A DNA stretch of 64,000 bases from Psychrobacillus sp. FSL H8-0483. Its GTDB lineage: Bacteria; Bacillota; Bacilli; Bacillales_A; Planococcaceae. Location of the stretch: contig NZ_CP152052.1 in the NCBI RefSeq assembly GCF_038637725.1, forward strand, positions 1,967,501 through 2,031,500, written 5' to 3'. Below are positions 1 to 7,519 of the stretch, piece after piece; the first letter of the stretch is position 1; each line of letters starts with the position of its first letter. The translations under genes and the position numbers were made by a program. Under the pieces are notes generated by a model. That model was not told where the DNA came from and ran no database searches. It saw only the letters and a list, made by a program, of their open reading frames with translations.

Positions 1-632
1 AGAAATCGAGCAACACTAAAAACTAATACCTCATCGGTTAAACCACCTTGCGTAGCTAGAAGCCGTGCACCTTTAATGACGATTCCTTCTTCATTTTCAT
101 CAATAACCTTTGCAGTGATTGGTTCCTCGTTGGAATTTTCAAAATAGATTTGAGAACGATTCACTTGTGGAGAAATAAATGTATGTGTAAACGATAGGTC
201 CTTTTCCCTTGCCATTTCATAAAGTGCTAGGAGATTATTTGGAAAACATTTTTCTTTGCCTTCCAAAAAAGATGCTGAAGAGGCAAAACTCATTAAAACA
301 GAGTTCAAATAGTCAGGGCTTCTTCCCATAATACCGTTGGTCTGTCTTGCCCAGTGTTCGAACATCTTCCGTCTTTTAATTAAGTCCTCTTTCGTTTTGG
401 GTTGCAAATAGGAAAGTCCAATCGGTTCTCCTGATATTGGTGATTTAAAAGTCATCTCATTTTTTATTTTTGGGTCATGTTGCAGATCATAAAGAGAAGC
501 TTTTGTATGAATAAGGCCTTTGAAGGCTGAGTGTTCAGATATCATTCCCTCCACTTTTTCACCGTCAAACCAAATTTCAGAATTTAAACCATTTAATCGG
601 TTAATAAAATTTTCTCCATCTATAGCGCCCAT
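1..632 (-). CDS. hpaB: HpaB-family flavin-dependent aromatic monooxygenase, N-terminal part (runs off window)
   Basis: The gene reads leftwards from ATG at 632, with a GGAGTG ribosome site just upstream. About 210 codons are visible and the C-terminus lies beyond base 1. The protein resembles the N-terminal acyl-CoA-dehydrogenase-like part of 4-hydroxyphenylacetate 3-monooxygenase, oxygenase component (HpaB/YoaI/PvcC group). Family-typical stretches are IWFDGEKVE near the start, SPISGEPIGLSYLQP, the GRSPDYLN segment and FISPQVNRSQ. Known members hydroxylate phenols using FADH2 supplied by a separate reductase; no reductase gene is in view. The family call is firm but the substrate cannot be told from the visible half. 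Confidence 0.82.
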   Translation of the reverse strand, partial: MGAIDGENFINRLNGLNSEIWFDGEKVEGMISEHSAFKGLIHTKASLYDLQHDPKIKNEMTFKSPISGEPIGLSYLQPKTKEDLIKRRKMFEHWARQTNGIMGRSPDYLNSVLMSFASSASFLEGKEKCFPNNLLALYEMAREKDLSFTHTFISPQVNRSQIYFENSNEEPITAKVIDENEEGIVIKGARLLATQGGLTDEVLVFSVARF

Positions 633-727
633 GTTCACACTCCATTATAAAGAATAAAGTAATTATTTTTATATTATTGCTTAGGAGGTTCTATTGTTCT
701 TAAAAAGGGAAAATTTATTATTTAATA

Positions 728-796
728 ATTAAGGAGATACCTAAAGCTGATGAAGCAGCAAATAAATTAAATGAAGGGATTGTAGAAGATTGGTAG
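728..796 (+). pseudogene. short C-terminal gene remnant
   Basis: A 22-codon open stretch ends in a clean stop and reads IKEIPKADEAANKLNEGIVE then DW. It has no start or ribosome site. The composition looks like the tail of a longer enzyme, possibly a zinc-type dehydrogenase, but this is only an impression. It lies in the 477-base gap between the hpaB-like gene and the first NUDIX gene, which otherwise holds one interspersed repeat. Confidence 0.22.
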
Positions 797-903
797 TATG
801 AGAGCAAAACCACCACACATTTCACATAATGTAGGGGGGGACTTTAGAAAATTAGAAAGTAATTTTAAGATAACGGATGGTTTCGAAAAGAGTTAAAACA
901 TAC

Positions 904-1000
904 TTTCTTATTGAACTACCATGGAAGAACATAATTTTCTTGCAAATTTTGAAGCAGGGCTTCATGGATGGCTAACGGGGCAGGTTAGTTCAATAAGAAA
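904..1000. repeat. Interspersed repeat, module A, full copy
   Basis: This full copy of the window-wide repeat has outer arms TTTCTTATTGAACTA and TAGTTCAATAAGAAA, which pair perfectly over 15 bases. Inside are the shared blocks CCATGGAAGAAC, GAAGCAGGGCTTCATGG and GGCTAACGGGGCAGG. In this copy the arms are TTGAAC/GTTCAA where most copies have TTCAAC/GTTGAA. The change is compensated on both sides, which supports a selected or functional stem. Confidence 0.8.
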
Positions 1001-1109
1001 TGAATAAATAAAGGATATTATTAAATAACGTTGAATTTTATTAATTAAACAATAGATTTTACATTTGAGATGCAAAAAATTGAAGAACAATCATAGGAAG
1101 TGAGACTAA

Positions 1110-1595
1110 ATGCAATTTCATATAAGGGTACGTGCAGGTGCAATAATCATTGAAGATAATAAAATATTATTAACAGAATATAATGACCCTGTTAGGGGTA
1201 TTGTCTACGATTTACCTGCAGGCGGAACCGAACCAAATGAATCTATTATGGAAGCAGTAATAAGAGAAGCGAAAGAAGAAGCGTGTATTGATGTAGAGGT
1301 TGGTCCATTAGCCTTTGTATATGAATATACACCACATCTTAATTTTGAAAAGTTCGGGAATACGCACACATTAGTTATGATGTTTGAATGTAAATTAATT
1401 AACCACTCTATTCCAAGACTTCCTGAAAAACCAGACCCCAATCAAATAGGGGTTAAATGGCTACCAATATCAGAGTTACATACTGTTGAGCTTTATGCCA
1501 ATATCGGAATTTATTTACAGGATTATACTCTCAACAAGAGAAATATTGATTTGATTGAAGAACATAAACTAAATCAGATTATTCCAATGAAATAA
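1110..1595 (+). CDS. NUDIX hydrolase
   Basis: This 161-residue protein carries a NUDIX box at about residues 38-60 (G38-x5-E44-x7-R52-E53-x2-E56-E57). The final glycine of the box is replaced by Cys59. NUDIX enzymes cleave nucleoside diphosphates linked to another group; the catalytic metal is held by the REx2EE glutamates, which are intact. An AGGAAGTGAG ribosome site precedes the ATG. The length fits a stand-alone cytosolic ADP-ribose-pyrophosphatase-like enzyme. It is monocistronic, follows a repeat element, and is the first of two intact NUDIX genes here. The substrate is unknown. Confidence 0.85.
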   Translation: MQFHIRVRAGAIIIEDNKILLTEYNDPVRGIVYDLPAGGTEPNESIMEAVIREAKEEACIDVEVGPLAFVYEYTPHLNFEKFGNTHTLVMMFECKLINHSIPRLPEKPDPNQIGVKWLPISELHTVELYANIGIYLQDYTLNKRNIDLIEEHKLNQIIPMK

Positions 1596-1797
1596 TAATT
1601 AAAATCCACGATTTTTATTTCTTAAGTCAAGTGATATTTTTTTATAGAATTAACGTTGGCTCTAGTAGGAAGATCGATGCGTTGTTATAACAGCACTTTT
1701 TTCTTGTTCAGCTAATGCAACAGGATAGTTTAAGAAGTGTGAAGAGATATGAATAAGATGCAAAATTAATTAGATAACTTAATTGTGGAGGTAATAT

Positions 1798-2256
1798 ATG
1801 GGCTATATTATGGATTTAAGAAAGATAGTAGGCAGTAGTCCGCTAATTATGGCTGGGGCGTGTGTAATTGTATTAAATAAAGATAATAGGATACTATTGC
1901 AACTTCGCAAGGATAATAACTGTTGGGGATTAGCTGGTGGTTCTTTAGAAATGGGTGAATCTTTAGAACAAGTAGCTAAAAGAGAATTATTTGAAGAAAC
2001 AGGTTTGGTCGCAAATAAATTAGAGCTATTCAATGTCTATTCTGGCGAAAAATTCTATTATAAATATCCGCATGGGGATGAGGTTTATAATGTGGTAACA
2101 GCTTACATATGTAATGATTTTGAAGGAGAGTTGAAAAAAGAAGAAAGTGAAGTTCAAGAACTATGTTTCTTTCACTTTACCGAAATACCCTCGAACATTA
2201 GTCCGCCCGATTTACCAATAATTCAAGAATATATTCAAAAGTGTTTCTTCAACTAA
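1798..2256 (+). CDS. NUDIX hydrolase (MutT-like)
   Basis: This 152-residue protein has a perfect NUDIX box at residues 48-70 (G48-x5-E54-x7-R62-E63-L-F-E66-E67-x-G69-L). A GTGGAGG ribosome site lies 8 bases before ATG 1798, which fixes the start although a second in-frame ATG follows at codon 5. The C-terminal part (PPDLPIIQEYI) is typical of a Bacillus NUDIX subfamily annotated as ADP-ribose pyrophosphatase or MutT-like. It is not close in sequence to the NUDIX gene just upstream, so this is co-occurrence rather than recent duplication. A terminator-type repeat module begins at the stop codon. Confidence 0.86.
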   Translation: MGYIMDLRKIVGSSPLIMAGACVIVLNKDNRILLQLRKDNNCWGLAGGSLEMGESLEQVAKRELFEETGLVANKLELFNVYSGEKFYYKYPHGDEVYNVVTAYICNDFEGELKKEESEVQELCFFHFTEIPSNISPPDLPIIQEYIQKCFFN

Positions 2257-2335
2257 CGGATGCTTTAGCGGAAGATCATTGAGTTGCAATGCAGCTCTAT
2301 TTTCTTATTGAACTAACGCAGTAGGGTAGGTATAT
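2247..2335. repeat. Interspersed repeat, terminator module (module C)
   Basis: Arms TTCAACTAAC and the later TTGAACTAACG bracket a module that reads GAAGATCATTGAG, a short stem GAGTTGC/GCAGCTC, then TATTTTCTT. The stem plus U-rich tail directly after the NUDIX stop would act as an intrinsic terminator. The same module recurs at 14315, 17473 and 45010. Confidence 0.7.
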
Positions 2336-2417
2336 GAAAACTAATAATTTTTCTAAATAAAATAGCCACTCTAAGGTGACTTTTAAGAATTAATTCACTT
2401 TATAATAATTATATATT

Positions 2418-2954
2418 TTATATAACTCTTTTCCCTAACCAATGAGCAAATAAAACAAGAGGAATTATAAGAAAACCAAAAGGTAGACTTATCATAATAA
2501 TCTTCCACGTTATGACTTCATTTACTAACAAAGCTTTATATAACACTAAACTGTATGGAAGTATGATTATTAACGACGTTATCGCTCCTGGAGTTATGGA
2601 ACGGAAAAATATTGCTTGTCCAATATGGGTAAATGCATGGATGAAAAAAGTTAATGTTACTGCTGTAAAAAGATAGATATTAGCAAATGCTCCGTGAGTT
2701 AAGTATTGGTTGGCCATAATTGTAGAAATGCTAACAAATAAAAATATAATTAATACTGCAAAAGCAAATTGTGCAGTGGACATAGAAAATTGTTTAACTA
2801 CTCGATCGGCTAATTTTTGGGGTAATCTTTTAAAAATTTCGTGCCTATTCTTATTTAGCCAATTTTCTACCATAATAATTTCTTCGAAGTCATGAAAAAT
2901 AAATAAAATAGGAAACAACCAAATAAGTGTTTGAACGTTTATCCATATATCCAT
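2418..2954 (-). CDS. HXXEE-domain membrane protein
   Basis: This 178-residue, strongly hydrophobic protein has about five membrane segments. The family-defining HXXEE motif is seen as H21-D-F-E24-E25 in the first segment, and a second His pair (HAFTHIG) lies near the middle. The HXXEE family is widespread in Firmicutes and has no established function; the conserved His/Glu pattern in membrane helices suggests metal binding or a hydrolase-like site, which is inference. The gene stands alone on the minus strand, convergent with the NUDIX gene. Confidence 0.8.
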   Translation of the reverse strand: MDIWINVQTLIWLFPILFIFHDFEEIIMVENWLNKNRHEIFKRLPQKLADRVVKQFSMSTAQFAFAVLIIFLFVSISTIMANQYLTHGAFANIYLFTAVTLTFFIHAFTHIGQAIFFRSITPGAITSLIIILPYSLVLYKALLVNEVITWKIIMISLPFGFLIIPLVLFAHWLGKRVI

Positions 2955-3049
2955 ACTTCTACCTCTTTCAATATTATTTTTCTTAGTCTAAAATATGATG
3001 TTTTATAACTATTATACCAATTTTTACTTATTTAGGTTAATTATATACT

Positions 3050-3109
3050 GAACACTACGACCAAAATGTGTAATAGAAGAGAAAGTTCTTGTTCAACTAA
3101 CAAGCAGGT
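3050..3109. repeat. Left half of interspersed repeat interrupted by group II intron
   Basis: The sequence ACGACCAAAATGTGTAATAG followed by TTGTTCAACTAACAAGCAGGT matches the left part of repeat copies near 5190 and 43655. It stops exactly where the intron starts (3110). The right half, TAGTTCAATA, resumes at 3864, directly after the intron. Confidence 0.75.
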
Positions 3110-3863
3110 GTGCGGCCGAGCCTAGGTCGTATCATATAGCGGGTGGAATTCCCGTCGAGGGCTAGCTACCAGTTATCATCGAGGGCACTGAAAAAGTGGT
3201 ATTCTAATAAAATTCCTAATAAATATCCGCTAATTGGATTTAGCACGGCTCTGTTTTCTTTCCGTGGGCGAGCGCCGAGCCTCCTCGGGCCAACACGATG
3301 TTGGTCATGAAGGCTTTGAGGCCCACAGGATGTGGGTCATGCAATCGTTGCCGCAGGACGCGGCGAACTTAGATTGCCTTCCATTGGATGAGGCGTACTT
3401 AGCCTTCCTTCCTCTTTAACGCTTCGTGCGGGGTCTCGGCGGTCTCGCTTTCCCACAGGAGTCTCACTCCGCCGTGCTAAATCCTATAGTACACAGTATC
3501 GTCACATCAAATATTTTTCATAAAAAATTCTGTAATAGAGTTTTTCAGTGCACTCGTTATCACCCTTACTAGGGACACATTACACACAGAGGTAGAGAAA
3601 ATAAACGTAAACAAAACTATTGAGGATAGCAGAATAAGCAAAAAGGAAATCCCTTACTCGGGATAACTTCAGACTCTTTATTCATAAATATTCGTTCCCT
3701 TCACGAAGAGTTAAGGTGAATATATATGGCTGAAAAAAGGTGATTAGTTACATTTTGTGAATGATGACTTGGAGGAGCCGTGTGCGTAAATAGTGGAAGC
3801 ACGGTTCTGTGAGGGGGAGGAACACAATCTACCGTAAGGTAGAGAGGTTCCCTTCTACTCGAC
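3110..3863 (+). mobile_element. Degenerate ORF-less group II intron
   Basis: The element begins GTGCGGCCGAGCC, a group II 5' end of the GUGYG type. Near its 3' end is a domain-V-like hairpin (GAGCCGTGTGCG ... GCACGGTTC at about 3776-3808). A domain-VI-like stem follows (GGAACACAATCTACC ... GGTAGAGAGGTTCC), then the terminal CTACTCGAC. Removing 3110-3863 joins CAGGT to TAGTTCAATA and restores the interspersed repeat, which supports both boundaries. It carries no reverse-transcriptase ORF and is split by a nested MITE, so it is probably not self-mobile. Insertion into a terminator-like repeat recalls bacterial class C introns. Confidence 0.72.
3179..3556. mobile_element. MITE-like element nested in the intron, with target-site duplication
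   Basis: Terminal inverted repeats CGAGGGCACTGAAAAA (3180-3195) and TTTTTCAGTGCACTCG (3541-3556) bound about 377 bases. A 6-base direct repeat TTATCA flanks both sides (3173-3178 and 3557-3562), the hallmark of a transposed element. A second inverted pair, GGATTTAGCACGGC (3236-3249) and GCCGTGCTAAATCC (3471-3484), sits inside around GC-rich palindromic sequence. No transposase is encoded. A truncated relative of the left half lies at 34216-34335. Confidence 0.68.
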
Positions 3864-3956
3864 TAGTTCAATATTGTATAAGTGAAGGATAAAATGATAT
3901 TTGCAAAAAGAAGTACATATACTTCTGAGTAATAAATTTATTAGGAGGAACCCAAT

Positions 3957-4427
3957 ATGGAAGCGTTAATTGAAGAGTATGGTCTTGGATATAAGATGTT
4001 GCGAGAAGCCATAAATTGTTTATCTGAGGAAGAGCTTAGGTTTAAGCCTGCACCGAATAAATGGAGTATCCATCAAGTTTTAATCCACATAGCGGATTCT
4101 GAATTAGTTTCAACACAGAGATTGAAAAAGGTCTTATCAGAGGAGGAGCCTCTTTTGACATCTCCTGACCAGGACGCCTGGGCGAATGCATTAGGGTATG
4201 ACCGGTTGGACCGTGAACAATATCTACTCCTGTTCGAATTGCTTCGTTCCAGTATGCTGCCAATTCTTGCCCAGTTAACAACTGAACAAGTAAAAAGAGT
4301 AGGGGTATATGCTGACGCTGGACGCTTCACCTTCAAGCAATTATTGGAATACCGCGTTGAGCATATACGAGGACACCTTGCACAGATTGAACTTTTGAAG
4401 AAGGCGTATAGGCAGAGACAGGTATGA
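3957..4427 (+). CDS. DinB-family protein
   Basis: This 156-residue protein has a strong AGGAGG ribosome site 8 bases before its ATG. It fits the DinB/YfiT-like four-helix fold. The metal-binding His triad is visible as H44 (LIHIADSE), H136 and H140 (VEHIRGHLAQ). In Bacillus, DinB-type proteins act as thiol-dependent (often bacillithiol) metalloenzymes or have unknown roles; the name comes from a DNA-damage-inducible gene, but no damage-response box is evident here. It is monocistronic, just right of the intron-interrupted repeat. Confidence 0.82.
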   Translation: MEALIEEYGLGYKMLREAINCLSEEELRFKPAPNKWSIHQVLIHIADSELVSTQRLKKVLSEEEPLLTSPDQDAWANALGYDRLDREQYLLLFELLRSSMLPILAQLTTEQVKRVGVYADAGRFTFKQLLEYRVEHIRGHLAQIELLKKAYRQRQV

Positions 4428-4472
4428 TGTGAAGTATTCATATTTACAAAAACTTGTTGAAGTAACGGAAAT

Positions 4473-4631
4473 ATGTGTGATAAATGTATATGCGATCAAC
4501 TAAGTATGTTGGAACCAGAAACAGATGTAGACGTAATTGTAGGCGGTGAAAGGCTGGAAGATATAACTTTTTTAGAATTTGACAAGAGTAATTACTGCGC
4601 CAAGTTTGAAGGTGTAGAAGATGAAAGTTAA
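4473..4631 (+). CDS. Small Cys-rich hypothetical protein (52 aa), doubtful
   Basis: An open frame from ATG 4473 to TAA 4631 begins MCDKCICDQL and is acidic afterwards. The N-terminal CxxCxC could bind metal. No convincing ribosome site is seen (only AACGGAAAT), so it may be a remnant of a larger gene. The family is not recognised. Confidence 0.3.
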   Translation: MCDKCICDQLSMLEPETDVDVIVGGERLEDITFLEFDKSNYCAKFEGVEDES

Positions 4632-4676
4632 AAAAGAGGGGCTACATTGTGCATTCCTTCAAGAAGAAATAGCACC

Positions 4677-4780
4677 CTTTCTTATTGACTACCATGGAAG
4701 AACGTAATTTTCTTACATATTTTATGGTGAAGCTGAGCTTCATGGATGGCTAACAGGGCGGATTAGTGCTATAAGAGAAC
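4677..4780. repeat. Interspersed repeat, module A
   Basis: This copy has the blocks CTACCATGGAAGAACG, AATTTTCTTACATATTTT, the hairpin GAAGCTGAGCTTC, then CATGGATGGCTAACAGGG. The outer arms are degenerate (TCTTATTGACTA against TTAGTGCTATAAGAG). Confidence 0.72.
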
Positions 4781-4837
4781 GAATGTTTATGTCGCTTTTG
4801 ACACAAAATGCGTAACAATTCATACAACAATAATGGA

Positions 4838-4866
4838 AAAAAAGAACTGTCCCAAGAGGAACAGTT
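4838..4866 (-). terminator. Intrinsic terminator of the 62-aa gene
   Basis: Read on the minus strand, AACTGTTCC, a TCTT loop and GGGACAGTT are followed by a run of T immediately after the stop codon at 4865. Confidence 0.8.
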
Positions 4867-5053
4867 AATTTATAAAACTTTTTTTGACAGCTTTAAAAAG
4901 AGCTTTTCCCTTGTTGTAGACAAATCTTTCCCATTTAGCTAACAACCCGTTTCCATTCTCGCCACGCTCTAATTCTAATGCGTGATTTTTATGGAAATCT
5001 AATACACGTTTATTATGATCTTTTTCCCATTGGTGCAAAGGATTAGGTTTCAT
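4865..5053 (-). CDS. Small basic hypothetical protein (62 aa)
   Basis: This 62-residue, Lys/His-rich soluble protein begins MKPNPLHQWEKDHNKR and ends in a basic segment KALFKAVKKSFIN. An excellent AAAGGAGG ribosome site sits 7 bases upstream and a clear intrinsic terminator follows the stop, so it is almost certainly a real monocistronic gene. The basic amphipathic C-terminus could contact membrane or nucleic acid, but this is inference; the family is not recognised. Confidence 0.65.
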   Translation of the reverse strand: MKPNPLHQWEKDHNKRVLDFHKNHALELERGENGNGLLAKWERFVYNKGKALFKAVKKSFIN

Positions 5054-5188
5054 TTTTTTAACCTCCTTTACAATTAGTTTCTTAATTATATGGCTAGGTT
5101 GGATAAATTAAAAGTAATTTATATCTAGTCTATTGAAAATAGAAATTGTTTGAGATTGCAAAGAGGTTAGTTTAAGACATAGTACGAC

Positions 5189-5252
5189 CAAAATGTACAG
5201 TAGAAGAAAAGATGCCTCTTCCACTGACGCATCAGGTTAGTGGAAGAAGGAT
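5189..5252. repeat. Interspersed repeat, short form with altered arms
   Basis: This short copy contains ACGACCAAAATGTACAGTAG, then CTTCCACTGACGCATCAG and GTTAGTGGAAG. The arms are CTTCCACT/AGTGGAAG instead of TTCAACT/AGTTGAA, so both sides changed together. This is one of the clearest compensatory changes in the family. Confidence 0.7.
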
Positions 5253-5330
5253 TCTCTGATAAAAGGGGTATTTTGTTTGTTATATTGGATCTAAGAGAGA
5301 ATATAGCGAAGTATTTACTCCATCCTAAAT

Positions 5331-5360
5331 AAGCACATTAATCCTGTGATTAATGTGCTT
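5331..5360. promoter_or_regulatory. 12-bp perfect hairpin just before the BNR-like gene
   Basis: AAGCACATTAAT and ATTAATGTGCTT (5331-5342, 5349-5360) pair around a 6-base loop. No T-run follows, so it may be an mRNA-stabilising or protein-binding element rather than a terminator. The upstream ATG at 5353 lies inside this stem, which argues against it as a start. Confidence 0.5.
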
Positions 5361-5385
5361 ACTTAGTTATGGGATGGTGGGAATT

Positions 5386-6840
5386 TTGAGCTTCTTAAAA
5401 AAAATCTCTTGTTTGTTAGTTATTTTTTTAGTTTTTGTAAATTTGATTGGTGATGAAACAATCGCTTCAGATGGTGAAATTACGCTAAAAGAAGCGATTA
5501 ACATTGGACTCCAGAGAGCAAAAGAATGGAATGTAAACGCAACACTTACAAGTGTAAACAGTGTGGATGAAAAGATGGTAGGCTCGAGAGGAGAAACTGG
5601 GAAACGCTTTAAATGGTTTATGATCTTTATAGTTCCAGGTACAGAAGATTATGTGCTAATTGGTATCTCAGAAAAGAAAATTACCGTGTTTAGACCGAGT
5701 AAGCAAACTCCGGGTCCAACAATACCCTACGATGAGATTAAGTTGGATAGCTCTGATGTTCTCCAACTAGCAAAGGATAAATACGGACTAAAACAAGGAA
5801 AAGATTGGGCAACAGGATATCATTTTACACTTGATAATATCGATGGTAAGCCCATTCTAACAGTGGTTGGAAATGATCGAGATAATCGTTTTACTCGAAT
5901 TTCATTCAATGCTCAAAACGGAGATGTGGTCAGTGCCATTCATAAATTACCATACGGTGGAGGATTAATATCCAAACGTATGGGTACCGATAACCTTACC
6001 AAAAAAGGGATGGCGATTACGGGGGTTGTCGCTGAAAACAACAATTTAGTGGTATGGGGAGACAAAAAGCCAACACAATTTAGTACAACCAAGCATCCTT
6101 TTATTGAATGGAGCCAGAATAATGGGAAAACATGGACAGAGCTCCAAGCAAATGATTATGTAACACACGCGTGGTTTGATAGGAAGGATCAATTATATGT
6201 AGCTACGGAAAAAGAATTATGGGCAGGTATTACCTCAAAAAGTAAAGGAACGAAAATTCTTTCATTAGATCATATGATTGAGAACATCGATTATTCAATC
6301 AACAACCATATAGCTGTGGTATCAAATGGAAATATTTACTATACGACCAATCAAGGGGAGAGTTGGGAGCAAGCTATTGTTCCTAAACCATTTTATGTGG
6401 TTCAAATATCGGATAATGGTGATTTGGTAGGACTCACAGAAGAAAGCAAGATTTTGCAAAAGACAATTGATGGGTGGAACGAGATAACCATGCCGAATAG
6501 TAATGATATACCTAAGGATATGAAAGTGATCAATAATAGGCTATTCATTACCACACAAAGTGGAATTTGGACCCGAAATCTTCAAGAGGGAAATTGGAGA
6601 AAAATTCAAGTTGATGAAATGGTAGTTAAACTTATAAAAAAAGGAGAGAAATTATTCGGATACACACATAGAGATGAGGCTATTTATTCCATCAACACGA
6701 AAGATGAAAGAAAATCTGAAAAAGTGTTTGATGCGAGGGATTCCATCGTTATGGATGTGGATATCACGGGTGATACGTTATGGATTGCAACCATACCAAA
6801 TTATTCGTGGGAAGAAATGACGATTCAGCAGAGACGATAA
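5386..6840 (+). CDS. Secreted protein with PepSY-like N-region and BNR/WD-like repeats
   Basis: The predicted start is TTG 5386 (GGTGGG site 6 bases upstream), giving 484 residues. Upstream ATGs at 5353 and 5374 are in frame, but the first is buried in a hairpin. A hydrophobic signal segment (LLVIFLVFVNLIG) is followed by about 170 residues resembling paired PepSY-like modules (LKEAINIGLQRAKEW; LQLAKDKYG). A region of repeated blades follows with sialidase-type turns such as WSQNNGKTW and TTNQGESWEQ. It is probably an extracytoplasmic beta-propeller. The C-terminus ends abruptly in WEEMTIQQRR near the intron fragment at 6908, so it may be slightly truncated. The function is unknown. Confidence 0.6.
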   Translation: MSFLKKISCLLVIFLVFVNLIGDETIASDGEITLKEAINIGLQRAKEWNVNATLTSVNSVDEKMVGSRGETGKRFKWFMIFIVPGTEDYVLIGISEKKITVFRPSKQTPGPTIPYDEIKLDSSDVLQLAKDKYGLKQGKDWATGYHFTLDNIDGKPILTVVGNDRDNRFTRISFNAQNGDVVSAIHKLPYGGGLISKRMGTDNLTKKGMAITGVVAENNNLVVWGDKKPTQFSTTKHPFIEWSQNNGKTWTELQANDYVTHAWFDRKDQLYVATEKELWAGITSKSKGTKILSLDHMIENIDYSINNHIAVVSNGNIYYTTNQGESWEQAIVPKPFYVVQISDNGDLVGLTEESKILQKTIDGWNEITMPNSNDIPKDMKVINNRLFITTQSGIWTRNLQEGNWRKIQVDEMVVKLIKKGEKLFGYTHRDEAIYSINTKDERKSEKVFDARDSIVMDVDITGDTLWIATIPNYSWEEMTIQQRR

Positions 6841-6889
6841 AAATTTCAAGTGTATATCCATAAAAAAATATATTGTGAAACATTTTACT

Positions 6890-6955
6890 TCAACTAAAGG
6901 AGTGCTTGTGCGGCCGAGCCTAGATCGTTTAATATAGCGGGTGGGATTCCCCATA
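6890..6955 (+). mobile_element. 5' fragment of the same group II intron in another repeat copy
   Basis: After TTCAACTAAAGGAGTGCTT, a half repeat, the sequence GTGCGGCCGAGCCTAG starts at 6908. It matches the first ~45 bases of the intron at 3110, including TATAGCGGGTGG and GATTCCC. It then breaks off into unrelated sequence. This is a decayed copy inserted at an equivalent position of a second repeat. Confidence 0.68.
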
Positions 6956-7048
6956 CGATATGATGATATACCTATAGAGTTTAATGAAGACTGTGTAAGA
7001 TCAAGGATTAACAATGAGGCAAATATCTTTTTAGAGATAAATGATTAG
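6952..7048 (+). pseudogene. C-terminal remnant of an unidentified gene
   Basis: An open frame reads IRYDDIPIEFNEDCVRSRI and then NNEANIFLEIND to a stop at 7046-7048. No start or ribosome site is present and it abuts the broken intron fragment, so it is a leftover from rearrangement. The parent family is not recognised. Confidence 0.35.
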
Positions 7049-7052
7049 TAAT

Positions 7053-7232
7053 TCTTCTTTAACTAACTAGTGCTTAAGTTAAACAAGACCATCATTTTGA
7101 ACTGCCCCGTAAATGTTAGACAACAACTAACATTTACGGGGTGTTTTTATGTCCAAATCATCAAATAGATTTCAGCGATCTATTGTGAAATGTTACATTT
7201 AAATTTACGAAGCAGGTTAGAACAATTATTAA
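7053..7232. repeat. Interspersed repeat, module B with internal terminator hairpin
   Basis: This copy holds TTTAACTAACTAGTGCTTAA, AACAAGACCATCATTTTGAA, then ATCAAATAGATTTCAGCGAT, CTATTGTGAAATGTTACATT and a right end GAAGCAGGTTAGAACAATTA. Module B also occurs at 8695 and 55668. Here a perfect 14-bp hairpin replaces the short module-B stem. Confidence 0.7.
7104..7148 (+). terminator. Strong intrinsic terminator inside repeat
   Basis: CCCCGTAAATGTTA and TAACATTTACGGGG pair perfectly around a 10-base loop and are followed by TGTTTTT. Confidence 0.8.
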
Positions 7233-7284
7233 TTAAGCAGGAAATTAGTGAAATTTGGAGAAGTAAATATGAGAGGTATTTTAG

Positions 7285-7482
7285 GAAGGAGCTATAAGGA
7301 GAAATGATAAGTGGCTTCTTTGCGAACATGATTCTGGTGAGGCATTTGCTAAAAATCGTGATGAAGTAGAAAAAGTATTATGGTTAACTACTGAAGAAAT
7401 ATTAAGCCACCCAAAATCACCTATCTATTTAAAAGAAAGTATCATACTTGCCGAATCGTTGAATCGAATTCATTTGTCATAA
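7285..7482 (+). pseudogene. C-terminal remnant of a NUDIX-type gene
   Basis: The open frame from 7285 reads KWLLCEHDSGEAFAKNRDEV and ends near ESLNRIHLS at 7482. The phrase EEILSHPKSPIYLKESI matches the C-terminal end of a NUDIX subfamily in Bacillus, while the NUDIX box itself is absent. A TAG lies just upstream in frame and no start exists. This would be a third NUDIX locus in the first 8 kb, now decayed. Confidence 0.5.
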
Positions 7483-7519
7483 TAACTTTGTAATACATAC
7501 ATATATTGGAGTGGTTTTG

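Noticed and set aside
3234-3419. 61-codon open frame on the plus strand
   Set aside because: It lies inside the palindromic GC-rich part of the nested MITE, with no ribosome site and no protein-like composition.
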